Positions 1 to 8,976 of a stretch of DNA of 64,000 nt are shown here, piece by piece. The stretch comes from Natronohydrobacter sp. Its GTDB lineage: Bacteria; Pseudomonadota; Alphaproteobacteria; Rhodobacterales; Rhodobacteraceae. The DNA is taken from NCBI GenBank assembly GCA_020832585.1, contig JAFIEL010000001.1, positions 34,711-98,710 of the forward strand, given 5' to 3'. A program made the position numbers and the translations under genes. Below the pieces are notes generated by a model. That model was given only the letters and a program-made list of their open reading frames with translations, was not told where the DNA came from and did not search any database. How positions within the stretch are numbered: position 1 is the stretch's first letter; every line of letters begins with the position of its first letter.

Positions 1-13
1 AACATGAGCGGGG

Positions 14-1264
14 TCAGTGCAGATTGGGCTGTGCGCCCATGCCTTTTTCGTCGATCAAATAGCCGCGCTCGAAGCGGTCGAAGCGGTAGGCGGTGGCGGT
101 CTTGTGGGGCGTGTCGGTGGCCAGAAGATGCGCGAAGCACCAGCCTGAGGCGGGCGTGGCCTTGAACCCGCCATAGCACCAGCCGCCGTTGAAATAGAGC
201 CCGTCGATATGAGTGCGGTCGATGATCGGCGAGCCGTCCATGCTCATGTCCATGATGCCGCCCCAGATGCGCAGCAGGCGCACGCGGCCAAGACCGGGGA
301 ACAGCGCCATGCCGCCTTCGGCCACATCCTCGATCACGGGCAGGTTGCCGCGCTGGGCGTAGGAATTGTAGCCGTCAATGTCGCCGCCGAAGACAAGGCC
401 GCCCTTGTCGGACTGGCTGCAATAGAAGTGACCCGCGCCAAAGGTGATGACGCCAGGCAGGACGGGTTTCAGCCCTTCGGAGACAAAGGCTTGCAGCGCG
501 TGGGATTCGATGGGCAGGCGCATGCCCGCTTTTGCCATGACGCGCGACGAACTGCCTGCGACCGCGACTCCGACCTTGCCCGCGCCGATGAAGCCGCGCG
601 ACGTCTCGACGCCAAGGCATTTGCCGTTCTCGATGCGGAAGCCCGTGACTTCGCAATTCTGGATGATGTCCACCCCGCGGCTGTCCGCGCCGCGCGCATA
701 CCCCCAGGCAACTGCATCATGGCGCACGGTCCCGCCCCGGCGCTGGGCAAGGCCGCCCTTGATCGGGAAGCGGGCATTGTCGTAGTTCAGGAAGGGATAT
801 TCGCGTTTGAGTTGGGCGACGCTCAGGAGTTCGGCATCTGCGCCGTTCAGGATCATGCCATTGCCGCGCCGGATAAAGGCATCACGCTGGGCATCCGTAT
901 GGATCAGGTTCAGGATGCCGCGCTGGCTGACCATGGCATTATAGTTGAAATCCTGTTCCAGCCCTTCCCAGAGCTTGAGGGAAAACTCGTAGAACGGCTC
1001 ATTGCCATCGAGCAGATAGTTCGAGCGGATGATGGTGGTGTTGCGCCCCACATTGCCGCCGCCGATCCAGCCCTTCTCGATCACGGCGATACGGTGCTGG
1101 CGAAATTCCTTGGCCAGGTAGTAGGCCGTGGCCAGACCATGCCCGCCGCCGCCCACGATGACGATGTCATAGTGTGGCTGGGGATCGGGGTCGCGCCAGG
1201 CGGGGGTCCAGCCCTTGTGGCCTGTCAGGGCCTCTTTGAGAACGCGAAAGCCGGAATAGCGCAT
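14..1264 (-). CDS. soxB/mgdA: Sarcosine oxidase beta / N-methylglutamate dehydrogenase subunit A family flavoprotein
   Basis: FAD-dependent amine oxidoreductase of 416 residues, the usual length for the beta subunit of heterotetrameric sarcosine oxidase. The dinucleotide-binding motif GGGGHG lies at residues 38-43, followed by the family segment NTTIIRSNYL near 75-84. His182 in VRHDAVAW corresponds by my alignment to the covalent flavin (FMN) histidine of SoxB. Two family members are possible: SoxB (sarcosine to glycine and formaldehyde) or MgdA (N-methylglutamate to glutamate in the indirect methylamine pathway). The neighbouring tmm and Amt-like genes favour MgdA, but this is inference. The partner subunits would lie beyond the left window edge. 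The gene is complete, with ATG start at 1264. Confidence 0.85.
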   Translation of the reverse strand: MRYSGFRVLKEALTGHKGWTPAWRDPDPQPHYDIVIVGGGGHGLATAYYLAKEFRQHRIAVIEKGWIGGGNVGRNTTIIRSNYLLDGNEPFYEFSLKLWEGLEQDFNYNAMVSQRGILNLIHTDAQRDAFIRRGNGMILNGADAELLSVAQLKREYPFLNYDNARFPIKGGLAQRRGGTVRHDAVAWGYARGADSRGVDIIQNCEVTGFRIENGKCLGVETSRGFIGAGKVGVAVAGSSSRVMAKAGMRLPIESHALQAFVSEGLKPVLPGVITFGAGHFYCSQSDKGGLVFGGDIDGYNSYAQRGNLPVIEDVAEGGMALFPGLGRVRLLRIWGGIMDMSMDGSPIIDRTHIDGLYFNGGWCYGGFKATPASGWCFAHLLATDTPHKTATAYRFDRFERGYLIDEKGMGAQPNLH

Positions 1265-1600
1265 GGCGAGCCTCGTGGTTGCTGGCCTCTCCTAGCGCGT
1301 TTTCGCGGCAATCAGGCGCTGAAAACTGACAGGCTTGGCGTCAAATGCGACTCGATGATGTGTTCTGCTGGCGATGAAGGTGCGTCGGTGAGAGCGGGGT
1401 CGTACACAAGCATACAGAATTAAACGATTTTCTGTGGCGGTGCGGAGACTCTGAAGGTCCGGGCGCGTGATGGAGGCATGTCGTCAAATCCGGCCTTGAG
1501 ACCGGGCGTTACGCAGTTTCAGAACGATTCGTGCCCGGGTTTGCAGTGCGGTCTGTGTGACATCCGGCCGATCTGGAGTGGTGAACCAGATTGATCCAAT
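1265..1600. other. Divergent intergenic region upstream of the soxB/mgdA-type gene
   Basis: This is the left part of the 559-base spacer between the divergent flavoprotein and Amt-like genes. I see no convincing ORF, tRNA or repeat in it; the listed ORFs are short and uncharacteristic. An AT-rich patch at about 1620-1670, just to the right, and the sigma-54-like site listed separately are the main signals in the spacer. Confidence 0.4.
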
Positions 1601-1616
1601 TGGCACCAGAACTGCT
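1601..1616 (+). promoter_or_regulatory. Sigma-54 (RpoN) type -24/-12 promoter for the Amt-like gene
   Basis: The sequence TGGCACCAGAACTGCT matches the sigma-54 consensus TGGCAC-N5-TTGCW at all but one position of the -12 box, with the required GG-N10-GC spacing. It lies about 210 bases upstream of the Amt-like start codon, so transcription would start near 1627 and give a leader of about 200 bases. RpoN/NtrC control of ammonium-transporter-type genes is established, which supports the assignment; activity here is inferred. Confidence 0.6.
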
Positions 1617-1823
1617 CAAGAAACCGGATTCTGAGAAAAATATATTCCCCAAATTAAATTTTTCTTTTGAAAAATGCCAGAACTGCGGCAATCTGTCCCT
1701 GTTTCAGCGCCCAGTGGTGGGATGTCTGGACCAAAACAAGACCAGTTCCGGTGTATTGGTCTCAGTCGCCGGTGCAGGCCAAGGGCAGGAAGGCCCTAAA
1801 CATCCTCACAACAGGAGAGGGAT

Positions 1824-3194
1824 ATGTCACTCAATCTCGCAACGGTTCAGGCTGATCAGGTCAGCCTGGCCTCGCTGGTACAAAACCTTGTCTATGCCTC
1901 TGGCACGGTCGGCGCGATCATGGTCGTGGTCGGCCTGCTGATGATCGACGCAGGGACGACGCGCAGCAAGAACCTGCTGACCTCGACCATCGAGAAGCTG
2001 ATGGGCTTCTTCATCGGGTTTGCGGTCTATTTCCTGATCGGCTTCGCGTTCTGGGCCGCGCAATATTACGTCATGGAAGAGGCCACGCTGGGCGATTCCA
2101 TCGCTGATTGGTGGTTGGGCGGCGGCATGGTCAATGCTCGTGCGCATGAAGTGCCCGGCGATGTGTTCCCGGGGCTGAACAACTTCCAGATCTTCGTGTT
2201 CTTCCTGGCCTGCTTTGCCGGGATCATCAATGTTCTGTTGCATTTCGCTGTCGCCGAACGGATGAAGGCTGCGGCCTATTTTGTGATGTGTATCGCCGCG
2301 ACGCTGGTCTCTTCCGCGCTGAGTTGGGCGACATGGGGGTCGGTCGGGCCGCTGACCAATCCTGGTTTCCACGACTTCTTCGGGGTGGGCTTCGTCTATC
2401 TGTTCCCGGCAGGCATGGCGCTGGTGCTGGTGCCGAAACTGGGGGCGCGTCCGGGCATGTTCGCGCCGCACCCCAAAGTGCCCAGCTATAATGCACCGAG
2501 CATCGGGCTGGCTGCGACGGGTCTGATGACGATTTTCGCAGGCCTGCCCATGGTGATCCTGTCGTGCCTGTTCTTCTTCGACCCCGAGGCGCTGGCCGTG
2601 TCGGTGACGATGGCGAATACCTCTGTCGGTATCGCGTTCAACAATTACGGTTTGGCTTGGGCCGGTGGTGCAATCTCGGGTCTACTGATCGCGTACAAGA
2701 CGCGCAATTACGCCTATACCCTGCTGGGGCCGCTTGCAGGCTATGTTGCGGGCGCTTCGGGTTTTGATGTCTATCTGCCTTGGCAGATGTTTGTGGTGTC
2801 ACTGGGCGCGCCATTTGTCGCATGGGCGGTCTATGAGTTCACGCTCAAGCGCGGAATCGACGAGCACAAACTCTTTCCGCTGTTCCTTGGGGCTGGTTCC
2901 TACGGCTTGGTGATGCTGGGGATTTTCAAGGCAGGCACACCGCGCGGTGGCTATCTGGGGATCGAAGAAGGCGCCTATGCTTTCCAGCATGGCCAGATCG
3001 GGATCGTGATGCAGGTTGTGGGCACGCTGGCCTGTATTGGTGCCGGCGCGGTCACGGCGTTGGTTGTGGGGTTCATTCTGGACAAGACCATCGGCTTGCG
3101 CATCAGTGAGGACGAGCAGGCCGAAGGGCTGGACGAGAAAATCTGGGATGTGAAGCATGAAGGGGATTCCATTGTCCTGAAACCTGCCGAGTAA
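1824..3194 (+). CDS. Divergent ammonium-transporter (Amt/MEP/Rh) family membrane protein
   Basis: Polytopic membrane protein of 456 residues with about eleven hydrophobic segments and a C-terminal tail GLRISEDEQAEGLD, the hallmark end of Amt proteins. The ATG is preceded by AGGAGAGGG. By manual alignment, the pore-domain stretch that normally reads D-x-A-G-G-x-x-V-H appears here as DFFGVGFVY, and the second conserved-histidine region reads LFPLFLGAG, so both histidines of the Amt twin-His pair seem replaced (Tyr and Phe). This argues for a substrate other than ammonium; tmm and a SoxB/MgdA gene nearby suggest a methylated amine. A sigma-54-like promoter precedes it. The family call is firm, the substrate is inference. 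Confidence 0.75.
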   Translation: MSLNLATVQADQVSLASLVQNLVYASGTVGAIMVVVGLLMIDAGTTRSKNLLTSTIEKLMGFFIGFAVYFLIGFAFWAAQYYVMEEATLGDSIADWWLGGGMVNARAHEVPGDVFPGLNNFQIFVFFLACFAGIINVLLHFAVAERMKAAAYFVMCIAATLVSSALSWATWGSVGPLTNPGFHDFFGVGFVYLFPAGMALVLVPKLGARPGMFAPHPKVPSYNAPSIGLAATGLMTIFAGLPMVILSCLFFFDPEALAVSVTMANTSVGIAFNNYGLAWAGGAISGLLIAYKTRNYAYTLLGPLAGYVAGASGFDVYLPWQMFVVSLGAPFVAWAVYEFTLKRGIDEHKLFPLFLGAGSYGLVMLGIFKAGTPRGGYLGIEEGAYAFQHGQIGIVMQVVGTLACIGAGAVTALVVGFILDKTIGLRISEDEQAEGLDEKIWDVKHEGDSIVLKPAE

Positions 3195-3203
3195 CTTGAT
3201 ACG

Positions 3204-3235
3204 CTGCCACCCTTGCGGTCTCGTCGGGGTGGCAG
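3204..3235 (+). terminator. Weak hairpin after the Amt-like gene
   Basis: Nine-base arms CTGCCACCC and GGGTGGCAG close a 14-base loop, ten bases after the stop codon. No T-run follows, so it may be a weak terminator or an mRNA-end stabiliser. Confidence 0.35.
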
Positions 3236-3374
3236 GCTGCGATGAAAGCCCACTGGCGTTTTCGGCTGTCACTAATTATGTGAGGATAAAAGTAATACCC
3301 GTCTGCATATTGCGCGCCTGTTGTGCAAACCCGCAGCGGAATTGAAGGTTGGTGAAACGAGAGTGGGACTGCGA

Positions 3375-4094
3375 ATGGCCACCAGACTGGATGCGGAGCT
3401 GATCTCTGGGCATAGCGTTGGTGGAACAGTGCAGGTGGTCATCGACACGCTGTTTGCCAAGATCAAGGCGGAAGAGTATCCCGCCGATACGCGACTTCCC
3501 AGTGAACGCTCTCTGGCGGCAGATCTTGGTGTGTCACGCAATACAGTGCGTGAAGCGCTGGATGTGCTGGAGTCCCATGCGATCATCCGTCGTCGTGCTG
3601 GCAGCGGCAGTTTTGTGATCTGGCGCGCAAGTGCGGCACCTGACAATCAGCCTGACAGCGTGGCCGAGCGGACCAGCCCTCTGGATCATCTGGTGGTGCG
3701 CAGTATCATCGAGCCAGAGATGGTGCGCCTGGCCACAATCAACATGAGTCCGCGGGAGTTGGACGAACTGGATGCGATTGTCTCGCGTATTGAATCTGTG
3801 CGAACAGATGTGACCGAATTCGTTACTTGCGAGGAAGACCTTTATCGCAAGATTGCCCAGGGAACGCGCAATCCCTTGCTGGAATCCTGCTATGAACTAA
3901 CGATTGCGGTCTGTCGGCAGAGTTTCCGGACAGCCCTGATGCGGCGGCATCTGACGCCTGATCGGATTGCAGAATACCAGAAGCGCTATAACACGCTGTT
4001 CAATGCGATTGCCTCGCGCGATGTCGAGGCGGCGGTCGAGTTCATCAAGCTACATCTGATCGAAGAACAGAAGCTGTTGTTGCACGAGGGCTGA
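3375..4094 (+). CDS. GntR family transcriptional regulator, FadR/FCD subfamily
   Basis: Regulator of 239 residues from the preferred start. The N-terminal winged helix shows the GntR signature (TRLPSERSLAADLGVSRNTV, residues about 40-60), and the C-terminal all-helical part fits an FCD ligand domain that usually binds small carboxylates or amino acids. The ORF track opens at a TTG codon (3321); the in-frame ATG at 3375 places the GntR domain at the usual distance and is preferred. It lies between the Amt-like gene and tmm and is the natural candidate to regulate both; TTGG-type repeats in their promoters may be its operators, which is inference. Confidence 0.85.
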   Translation: MATRLDAELISGHSVGGTVQVVIDTLFAKIKAEEYPADTRLPSERSLAADLGVSRNTVREALDVLESHAIIRRRAGSGSFVIWRASAAPDNQPDSVAERTSPLDHLVVRSIIEPEMVRLATINMSPRELDELDAIVSRIESVRTDVTEFVTCEEDLYRKIAQGTRNPLLESCYELTIAVCRQSFRTALMRRHLTPDRIAEYQKRYNTLFNAIASRDVEAAVEFIKLHLIEEQKLLLHEG

Positions 4095-4136
4095 GGTGTG
4101 TCGAGCCCAGTCACGGGGCATCGCTACACGCGAATC

Positions 4137-5438
4137 CTAAGTCAAAAAGCTACGCAGTGCCGGGCTTGCAACGTCTGATAAGCGTCCGAATCTCTGGTGC
4201 CATAGCTGACCAAGATCCGACATTTCATCAAATAACAGCGCTTCATGTTGTGAAAGCCAGTTGGGGATGGATTCGAAGCTGACGATCCGCGCCTTTCCTT
4301 CTTCGATCCTGACAACTGGCCAATCTCCGATCAGGGCATTGTCGATCCCGAACAGGTTCTCGCCCCACCATTGCGCAGGCCCGAACGCATGGCTGACCGT
4401 TCCCATCTGTTTCATGGCCGCCATGACAGAGGCAGCGCTCAGTGCACCCACTTTCTCGACGGCGGCATGCCAGATGTCCAGGATCGCGGCATATTCCCAA
4501 CTGACAGCGCTCCACGTCCCTGGAAAGCGACGTTGGTATTCACTGTAGAACAGGCTTGGCTGGTTGAAGAAGAACGCCTTTTCAGTGAGTGCCGGATCGT
4601 CGAAATCGGGGAACTGGAAGATGGTCCCTTCCATGAACTCAGGCGATGTGCGCGCGATCAGGCGATCATACTGGTCCATCGTGCAGGACAGGATTGTTCC
4701 AGTGAAGCCCTGTGCATGGGCGTATTCGGTCATCGCATGAACCATTGGCGTGTAGCTGGTGCACCAGCACAGCACATCCGGGTTCGCGGCCAGCATTGGA
4801 TCTACGATAGCCGCCACATCGGTCTGATCCGGGGGGTATTGAACTTCGGCACAGAGTGACATGCCGGTAGCCCGCAGCGCGGCGCGATAAGTGGCAAGCG
4901 AAGGCAGACCGAAGGAATCGCGCTGGCTGCACAGGGCGATGCGTTTCAGCTCCGGCCGCGTCCGCGCGAGCCAGGCGACAGCGGTGACGTTATAGACCGG
5001 GTGCACCTCTGACGGCGCAATCAGGGTGCGCATGTCGGGTGACAGGTCCGTAGGCAGCAGGGTCGAGGCGACAACCTTGTGGGTGTTCAGAAAATCTCTC
5101 AAGGGCGCGACCGTGTCGCCGCCCAGCATCATCAGGAGTGCTGCCTTGTCCGAGAGAACGAGTTTGCGCGCAGCTTCGAGCACCTGATCGGGGGATGTGG
5201 CCGAATCCTCGGCGATGATGCGCACTGGATAGCGCCGACCTGCGATCAAGGCGCCCCCTGCGGCATTGAGCCAGTCCTGCCAGATCTGGCATCCGTTCAG
5301 TCCCGGTAGGCCCCAGGACGCCGCAGGCCCGCTGAGCGGCACAAGCATGCCGATGGTGATCTCTTGCGTCATGCCCACGCGGTAGCTGGGCAAGAGGCTG
5401 CGCATGGCGATCCGATGGGCGAAGCTGGGCTCGTTCAT
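4137..5438 (-). CDS. Periplasmic-binding-protein type 1 (AmiC/urea-amide type) protein lacking a signal peptide
   Basis: Protein of 433 residues resembling the amide/urea/branched-chain amino-acid binding proteins of ABC transporters (Peripla_BP_5/6 fold). The mature fold begins at ITIGMLVPLSGPAASWG, about residue 27, and continues with two Rossmann-like lobes. The N-terminus MNEPSFAHRIAMRSLL has no hydrophobic signal segment; an internal ATG at 5372 would start directly at the fold. No permease or ATPase gene is adjacent. This recalls Pseudomonas AmiC, a cytoplasmic ligand sensor, more than a transport component. It is convergent with the GntR gene and divergent from tmm, so a role in sensing amines or amides is plausible but unproven. 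Confidence 0.75.
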   Translation of the reverse strand: MNEPSFAHRIAMRSLLPSYRVGMTQEITIGMLVPLSGPAASWGLPGLNGCQIWQDWLNAAGGALIAGRRYPVRIIAEDSATSPDQVLEAARKLVLSDKAALLMMLGGDTVAPLRDFLNTHKVVASTLLPTDLSPDMRTLIAPSEVHPVYNVTAVAWLARTRPELKRIALCSQRDSFGLPSLATYRAALRATGMSLCAEVQYPPDQTDVAAIVDPMLAANPDVLCWCTSYTPMVHAMTEYAHAQGFTGTILSCTMDQYDRLIARTSPEFMEGTIFQFPDFDDPALTEKAFFFNQPSLFYSEYQRRFPGTWSAVSWEYAAILDIWHAAVEKVGALSAASVMAAMKQMGTVSHAFGPAQWWGENLFGIDNALIGDWPVVRIEEGKARIVSFESIPNWLSQHEALLFDEMSDLGQLWHQRFGRLSDVASPALRSFLT

Positions 5439-5500
5439 GGCTACGGTCTAGCATGGGAAAAGCGCGGTGCGAGAGCAGTTTTCGCATCTGGAGATGAAAT

Positions 5501-5585
5501 TTGGTTTCCCATGATGAAAATTGGTTGACAGATTGGTTCTGATTGGCGCAGTTTTGGTTCAATCAAGATATATAATTGGTCCAAA
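5501..5585 (+). promoter_or_regulatory. Phased TTGGT repeat array and -10 box upstream of tmm
   Basis: Six copies of TTGG[T/C] start at 5501, 5521, 5533, 5543, 5554 and 5576, with spacings of 20, 12, 10, 11 and 22 bases, so they lie roughly on one face of the helix. The last copy forms the palindrome TTGGTCCAA. A perfect TATAAT sits at 5571-5576 but has no good -35 at the standard distance, which fits activator-dependent transcription. The array lies between the divergent binding-protein gene and tmm. Confidence 0.5.
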
Positions 5586-5606
5586 CCTGCCGACACGGAG
5601 CGTCAC

Positions 5607-6953
5607 ATGTCCCAGAAAAGAGTTGCCATTATCGGTGCAGGCCCATCTGGTCTTGCGCAGTTGCGCGCCTTTCAATCTGCCGCCGCCAATGGCGAGGCAA
5701 TTCCCGAGATTGTCTGTTTCGAGAAACAAAGTGACTGGGGTGGGTTGTGGAACTACACATGGCGCACCGGATTGGACGAGAATGGCGAGCCTGTGCATTG
5801 CTCGATGTATCGCTATCTGTGGTCAAACGGTCCCAAGGAAGGGCTGGAATTCGCCGATTATTCCTTTGAAGAGCATTTCGGCAAGCAGATCGCTTCTTAC
5901 CCGCCGCGCGCCGTGCTGTTCGACTATATCGAAGGGCGCGTGAAGAAGGCAGGCGTGCGTGACTGGATCCGGTTCAGTTCGCCCGTGCGCTGGGTGGACT
6001 ATGATGACAGCACGGGTCTGTTCACGGTTACAGTTCATGACCATGAGAAGGACCATGTCTATTCCGAGACCTTCGATCATGTCATCGTCGCCTCTGGGCA
6101 TTTTTCGGTGCCGAATGTCCCGCACTATCCGGGTTTCGAGACCTTCAATGGCCGCTTGCTGCACGCCCATGATTTCCGCGATGCCCGTGAATTCGCGGGC
6201 AAGGACATTCTGGTGATGGGCGCGTCCTATTCCGCCGAGGATATCGGGTCGCAATGCTGGAAATACGGCGCGAAATCGATCACGTCCTGCTACCGGTCGG
6301 CACCGATGGGGTTCAAATGGCCGGCAAACTGGGAAGAGAAACCTGCGCTGGAGCGTGTCGAGGGCAACACGGCCCATTTCAGCGATGGCACATCAAAACA
6401 TGTCGATGCGATCATCCTGTGCACGGGTTACAAGCATTTCTTCAATTTCCTGCCCGACGACCTGCGCCTGAAAACCGCGAACCGGCTGGCCACGGCAGAC
6501 CTGTATAAGGGCGTGGTCTGGGTGCATAACCCCAAGGTCTTTTATCTTGGGATGCAGGACCAGTGGTTCACGTTCAACATGTTCGATGCGCAAGCCTGGT
6601 GGGTGCGTGATGCGATCATGGACAAGATCGAGATTCCTTCCGACAAGGACACGCTGCTGGCGGATGTGGCAGAGCGTGTGGCGCGCGAAGATGCCGGAGA
6701 AGATACGAAATACGCGATCCAGTATCAGGCCGATTACGTCAAGGAACTGGTGGCGGAAACCGACTATCCGTCGTTTGACATTGACGGGGCATCGGAAGCT
6801 TTCTTCGAGTGGAAAAAGCACAAGGCCAAGGATATCATGGCGTTTCGCGACAACAGTTACCGCTCGGTCATCACCGGCAGCATGGCACCTGTGCATCATA
6901 CGCCGTGGAAAGATGCGCTCGATGACAGCATGGAGAGCTATCTGGAGAACTGA
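5607..6953 (+). CDS. tmm: Trimethylamine monooxygenase (flavin-containing monooxygenase)
   Basis: Class B flavoprotein monooxygenase of 448 residues that oxidises trimethylamine to trimethylamine N-oxide using NADPH and O2. The FAD motif GAGPSG is at 10-15, the FMO signature F-x-G-x3-H-x3-F at 180-190 ([11 protein letters not shown]), and the NADPH motif GASYSA at 205-210, with the Tyr characteristic of bacterial Tmm. Long stretches such as [12 protein letters not shown] and the C-terminal HHTPW region match roseobacter and Methylocella Tmm as I remember them. CGGAG precedes the ATG. Trimethylamine-N-oxide demethylase and the TMAO transporter are not in this window. A hairpin terminator follows. 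Confidence 0.92.
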   Translation: MSQKRVAIIGAGPSGLAQLRAFQSAAANGEAIPEIVCFEKQSDWGGLWNYTWRTGLDENGEPVHCSMYRYLWSNGPKEGLEFADYSFEEHFGKQIASYPPRAVLFDYIEGRVKKAGVRDWIRFSSPVRWVDYDDSTGLFTVTVHDHEKDHVYSETFDHVIVASGHFSVPNVPHYPGFETFNGRLLHAHDFRDAREFAGKDILVMGASYSAEDIGSQCWKYGAKSITSCYRSAPMGFKWPANWEEKPALERVEGNTAHFSDGTSKHVDAIILCTGYKHFFNFLPDDLRLKTANRLATADLYKGVVWVHNPKVFYLGMQDQWFTFNMFDAQAWWVRDAIMDKIEIPSDKDTLLADVAERVAREDAGEDTKYAIQYQADYVKELVAETDYPSFDIDGASEAFFEWKKHKAKDIMAFRDNSYRSVITGSMAPVHHTPWKDALDDSMESYLEN

Positions 6954-6974
6954 GACAGCAACGGAATGAACAAC

Positions 6975-7012
6975 AGCCGCCGATTGCAGCATGTGATCGG
7001 CGGCTTTCGTTG
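6975..7012 (+). terminator. Rho-independent terminator after tmm
   Basis: Perfect ten-base arms AGCCGCCGAT and ATCGGCGGCT around an 11-base loop, followed by TTCGTTG. It starts 21 bases after the tmm stop codon and separates tmm from the phn-type operon. Confidence 0.75.
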
Positions 7013-7162
7013 TGGGTCCATTCCAATTTGCCCGCAACTCATGTGTGACCGAGTGCGATCTGACCTGCCCGGAGGCGCTCAGATTCGTTGCACATGCGAA
7101 ATACTGTGGTAGCGTAACCAGCATGGCAGCGACGAATCGCTGTTTCGGGAGGAGAAAAGCCA

Positions 7163-8149
7163 ATGCAAAAAACGACTTATTCAAAGATCGCCACAGCTTG
7201 TGCCGCGAGCATGTTCCTGTTTGGTGCGTCCGCAGCGTCGGCAGATGATTGCCCCAATCGCGGGGATCTGGATGACATGTTCTGCGATGTCGATGGCGAT
7301 CTGGTTGCGGATACACCAGCAGATCCGTCACAGTGGCGCGATCCCTCGACGCTGGTTTTCGCCTATACGCCTGTCGAAGACCCGGCAGTCTATGCCAATA
7401 TCTTTTCGGATTTCGTTGACTATCTGGCAGAGTGCACTGACCGCAATGTCGTGTATTTCAATGTCCAGTCGAACGCAGCACAGATCGAGGCAATGCGCTC
7501 GGGGCGGTTGCATATCGGCGGTTTCTCGACGGGGCCGACCGGTTTTGCCGTGAACCTTGCGGGGGCTGTGCCATTTGCCGTAAAAGGCGATGTAGAGGAT
7601 TGGCAGGGCTACAATCTGATCGTGATCGTGCGGGCAGACAGCGACATTCATGACCTGACCGATCTGGCAGGCAAGCGGATGGCGCACACGTCCGCTTCGT
7701 CCAATTCGGGGAATCTGGCCCCGATGGCGCTTTTCCCCGATGCCGGTCTGACACCGGGAGAGGATTACGAAGTGCTTTTCTCGGGCGGGCATGACAACTC
7801 GGTCATGGGCGTCGATTCGGGCGACTATGACGGGGCAGCGGTCGCTTCGGACGTGTTCGAGCGGATGGCGCGGCGCGGGCAGGTCAATGAGGATGATTTC
7901 CGTATCGTCTATACCTCCGAGCGGTTCCCGACATCGTCTTTCGCTTATGACAGCCGCCTTGCGCCAGAACTGCGTGATACGATGCTGGCATGTTTCCTGG
8001 ACTATACCTTTACCGAAGACATGCAGCGCGAATTTGGCGGGGCTGACCGGTTCTTCCCGGTGACATATGCCGAACATTGGGACGTCGTCCGTCGCGTCGC
8101 AGATGCGTCCGGCGCACCGTTTAACCGGACGACCTGGGAAAGCCAGTGA
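7163..8149 (+). CDS. phnD: Phosphonate-type ABC transporter substrate-binding protein PhnD
   Basis: Exported binding protein of 328 residues with a signal peptide ([27 protein letters not shown], cleavage near 27). The body follows the PhnD/PtxB pattern, including [13 protein letters not shown] near residues 172-184, the ligand-binding serine/threonine loop of the family. An unusual Asp/Cys-rich segment follows the cleavage site. It is the first gene of a tight operon; phnC starts inside its stop codon. The ligand could be a phosphonate, phosphite or a phosphate monoester; no C-P lyase or phosphonatase gene is nearby. I saw no Pho box upstream. Confidence 0.88.
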   Translation: MQKTTYSKIATACAASMFLFGASAASADDCPNRGDLDDMFCDVDGDLVADTPADPSQWRDPSTLVFAYTPVEDPAVYANIFSDFVDYLAECTDRNVVYFNVQSNAAQIEAMRSGRLHIGGFSTGPTGFAVNLAGAVPFAVKGDVEDWQGYNLIVIVRADSDIHDLTDLAGKRMAHTSASSNSGNLAPMALFPDAGLTPGEDYEVLFSGGHDNSVMGVDSGDYDGAAVASDVFERMARRGQVNEDDFRIVYTSERFPTSSFAYDSRLAPELRDTMLACFLDYTFTEDMQREFGGADRFFPVTYAEHWDVVRRVADASGAPFNRTTWESQ

Positions 8150-8976
8150 GCGTCGCGGAAGACCGGACAAGCCGGAGCGCAATGCGCGCTCCGGCAAGGG
8201 ACGCAGCGCGGAGCAATGTGCTCTCGCTGCGCAACCTGACCAAAGCTTATGAGCGCGGCAAGCCCGTGCTTTCAGATATCTCGCTGGACTTCCCTGCGCG
8301 TGGTGTGGTCGCGATTATCGGACCTTCCGGCACGGGGAAATCCACGCTGATCCGCTGTATCAACCGGCTGGTAGAGCCGACCTCGGGGCAGGTCTTGCTG
8401 GGGGACACGGATCTGACGACGCTGCGTGGGGCGGCTCTGCGTGCTGCGCGTCGCGAAATCGGGATGGTGTTTCAGGAATACAACCTGGTTGAACGTCTGA
8501 GCGTGATCGAGAACCTGCTCTGCGGGCGTCTTGGCTATGTGCCGCTTTGGCGTGTCTGGATGCGCCGCTTTCCCGACGATGATATTGCCCGTGCTTTCGC
8601 TCTGCTGGAGCGCGTGGGCCTTGCCGAATTCGCCACGCGGCGCGCAGATGCGCTGTCAGGTGGCCAGCGTCAGCGTGTCGGGATCGCGCGCGCGGTCATG
8701 CAATCACCGCGACTGTTGCTTGCTGACGAGCCGACTAGCTCACTTGATCCGCGGACATCTGTCGAGATCATGGAATTGATGCGCGACATGGCGGCGGAAC
8801 GCGATATCCCGGTGATCATCAACATTCATGACGTGGCTCTTGCGCGGCGCTTTGCCAGCCGGATTGTCGGCATGTCGGGCGGATCAGTGGTCTATGACGG
8901 GCCGCCCGAGGGGCTGAATGATGAGCATCTGACCCAGATCTATGGGCGCAGCGAAACAGGCGGCTGGATCGGATGA
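8146..8976 (+). CDS. phnC: Phosphonate-type ABC transporter ATP-binding protein PhnC
   Basis: ATPase subunit of 276 residues that powers uptake with PhnD and the two PhnE permeases. It has Walker [10 protein letters not shown], the signature [14 protein letters not shown], Walker B LLADEP and the H-loop region INIHDV. The start is GTG in a GTGA overlap with phnD, giving translational coupling. About 25 extra residues precede the usual N-terminus ([11 protein letters not shown]), so an internal ATG at residue 13 is a possible alternative start. Phn family is clear from overall order and length. Confidence 0.9.
   Translation: MSVAEDRTSRSAMRAPARDAARSNVLSLRNLTKAYERGKPVLSDISLDFPARGVVAIIGPSGTGKSTLIRCINRLVEPTSGQVLLGDTDLTTLRGAALRAARREIGMVFQEYNLVERLSVIENLLCGRLGYVPLWRVWMRRFPDDDIARAFALLERVGLAEFATRRADALSGGQRQRVGIARAVMQSPRLLLADEPTSSLDPRTSVEIMELMRDMAAERDIPVIINIHDVALARRFASRIVGMSGGSVVYDGPPEGLNDEHLTQIYGRSETGGWIG

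Noticed and set aside
209-1423. 404-residue plus-strand ORF in the track
   Set aside because: It is the antisense shadow of the soxB/mgdA-type gene, with low-complexity Ala/Asp/His composition and no domain.
7013-7162. Pho box upstream of phnD
   Set aside because: No pair of CTGTCAT-like repeats with four-base spacing was found.
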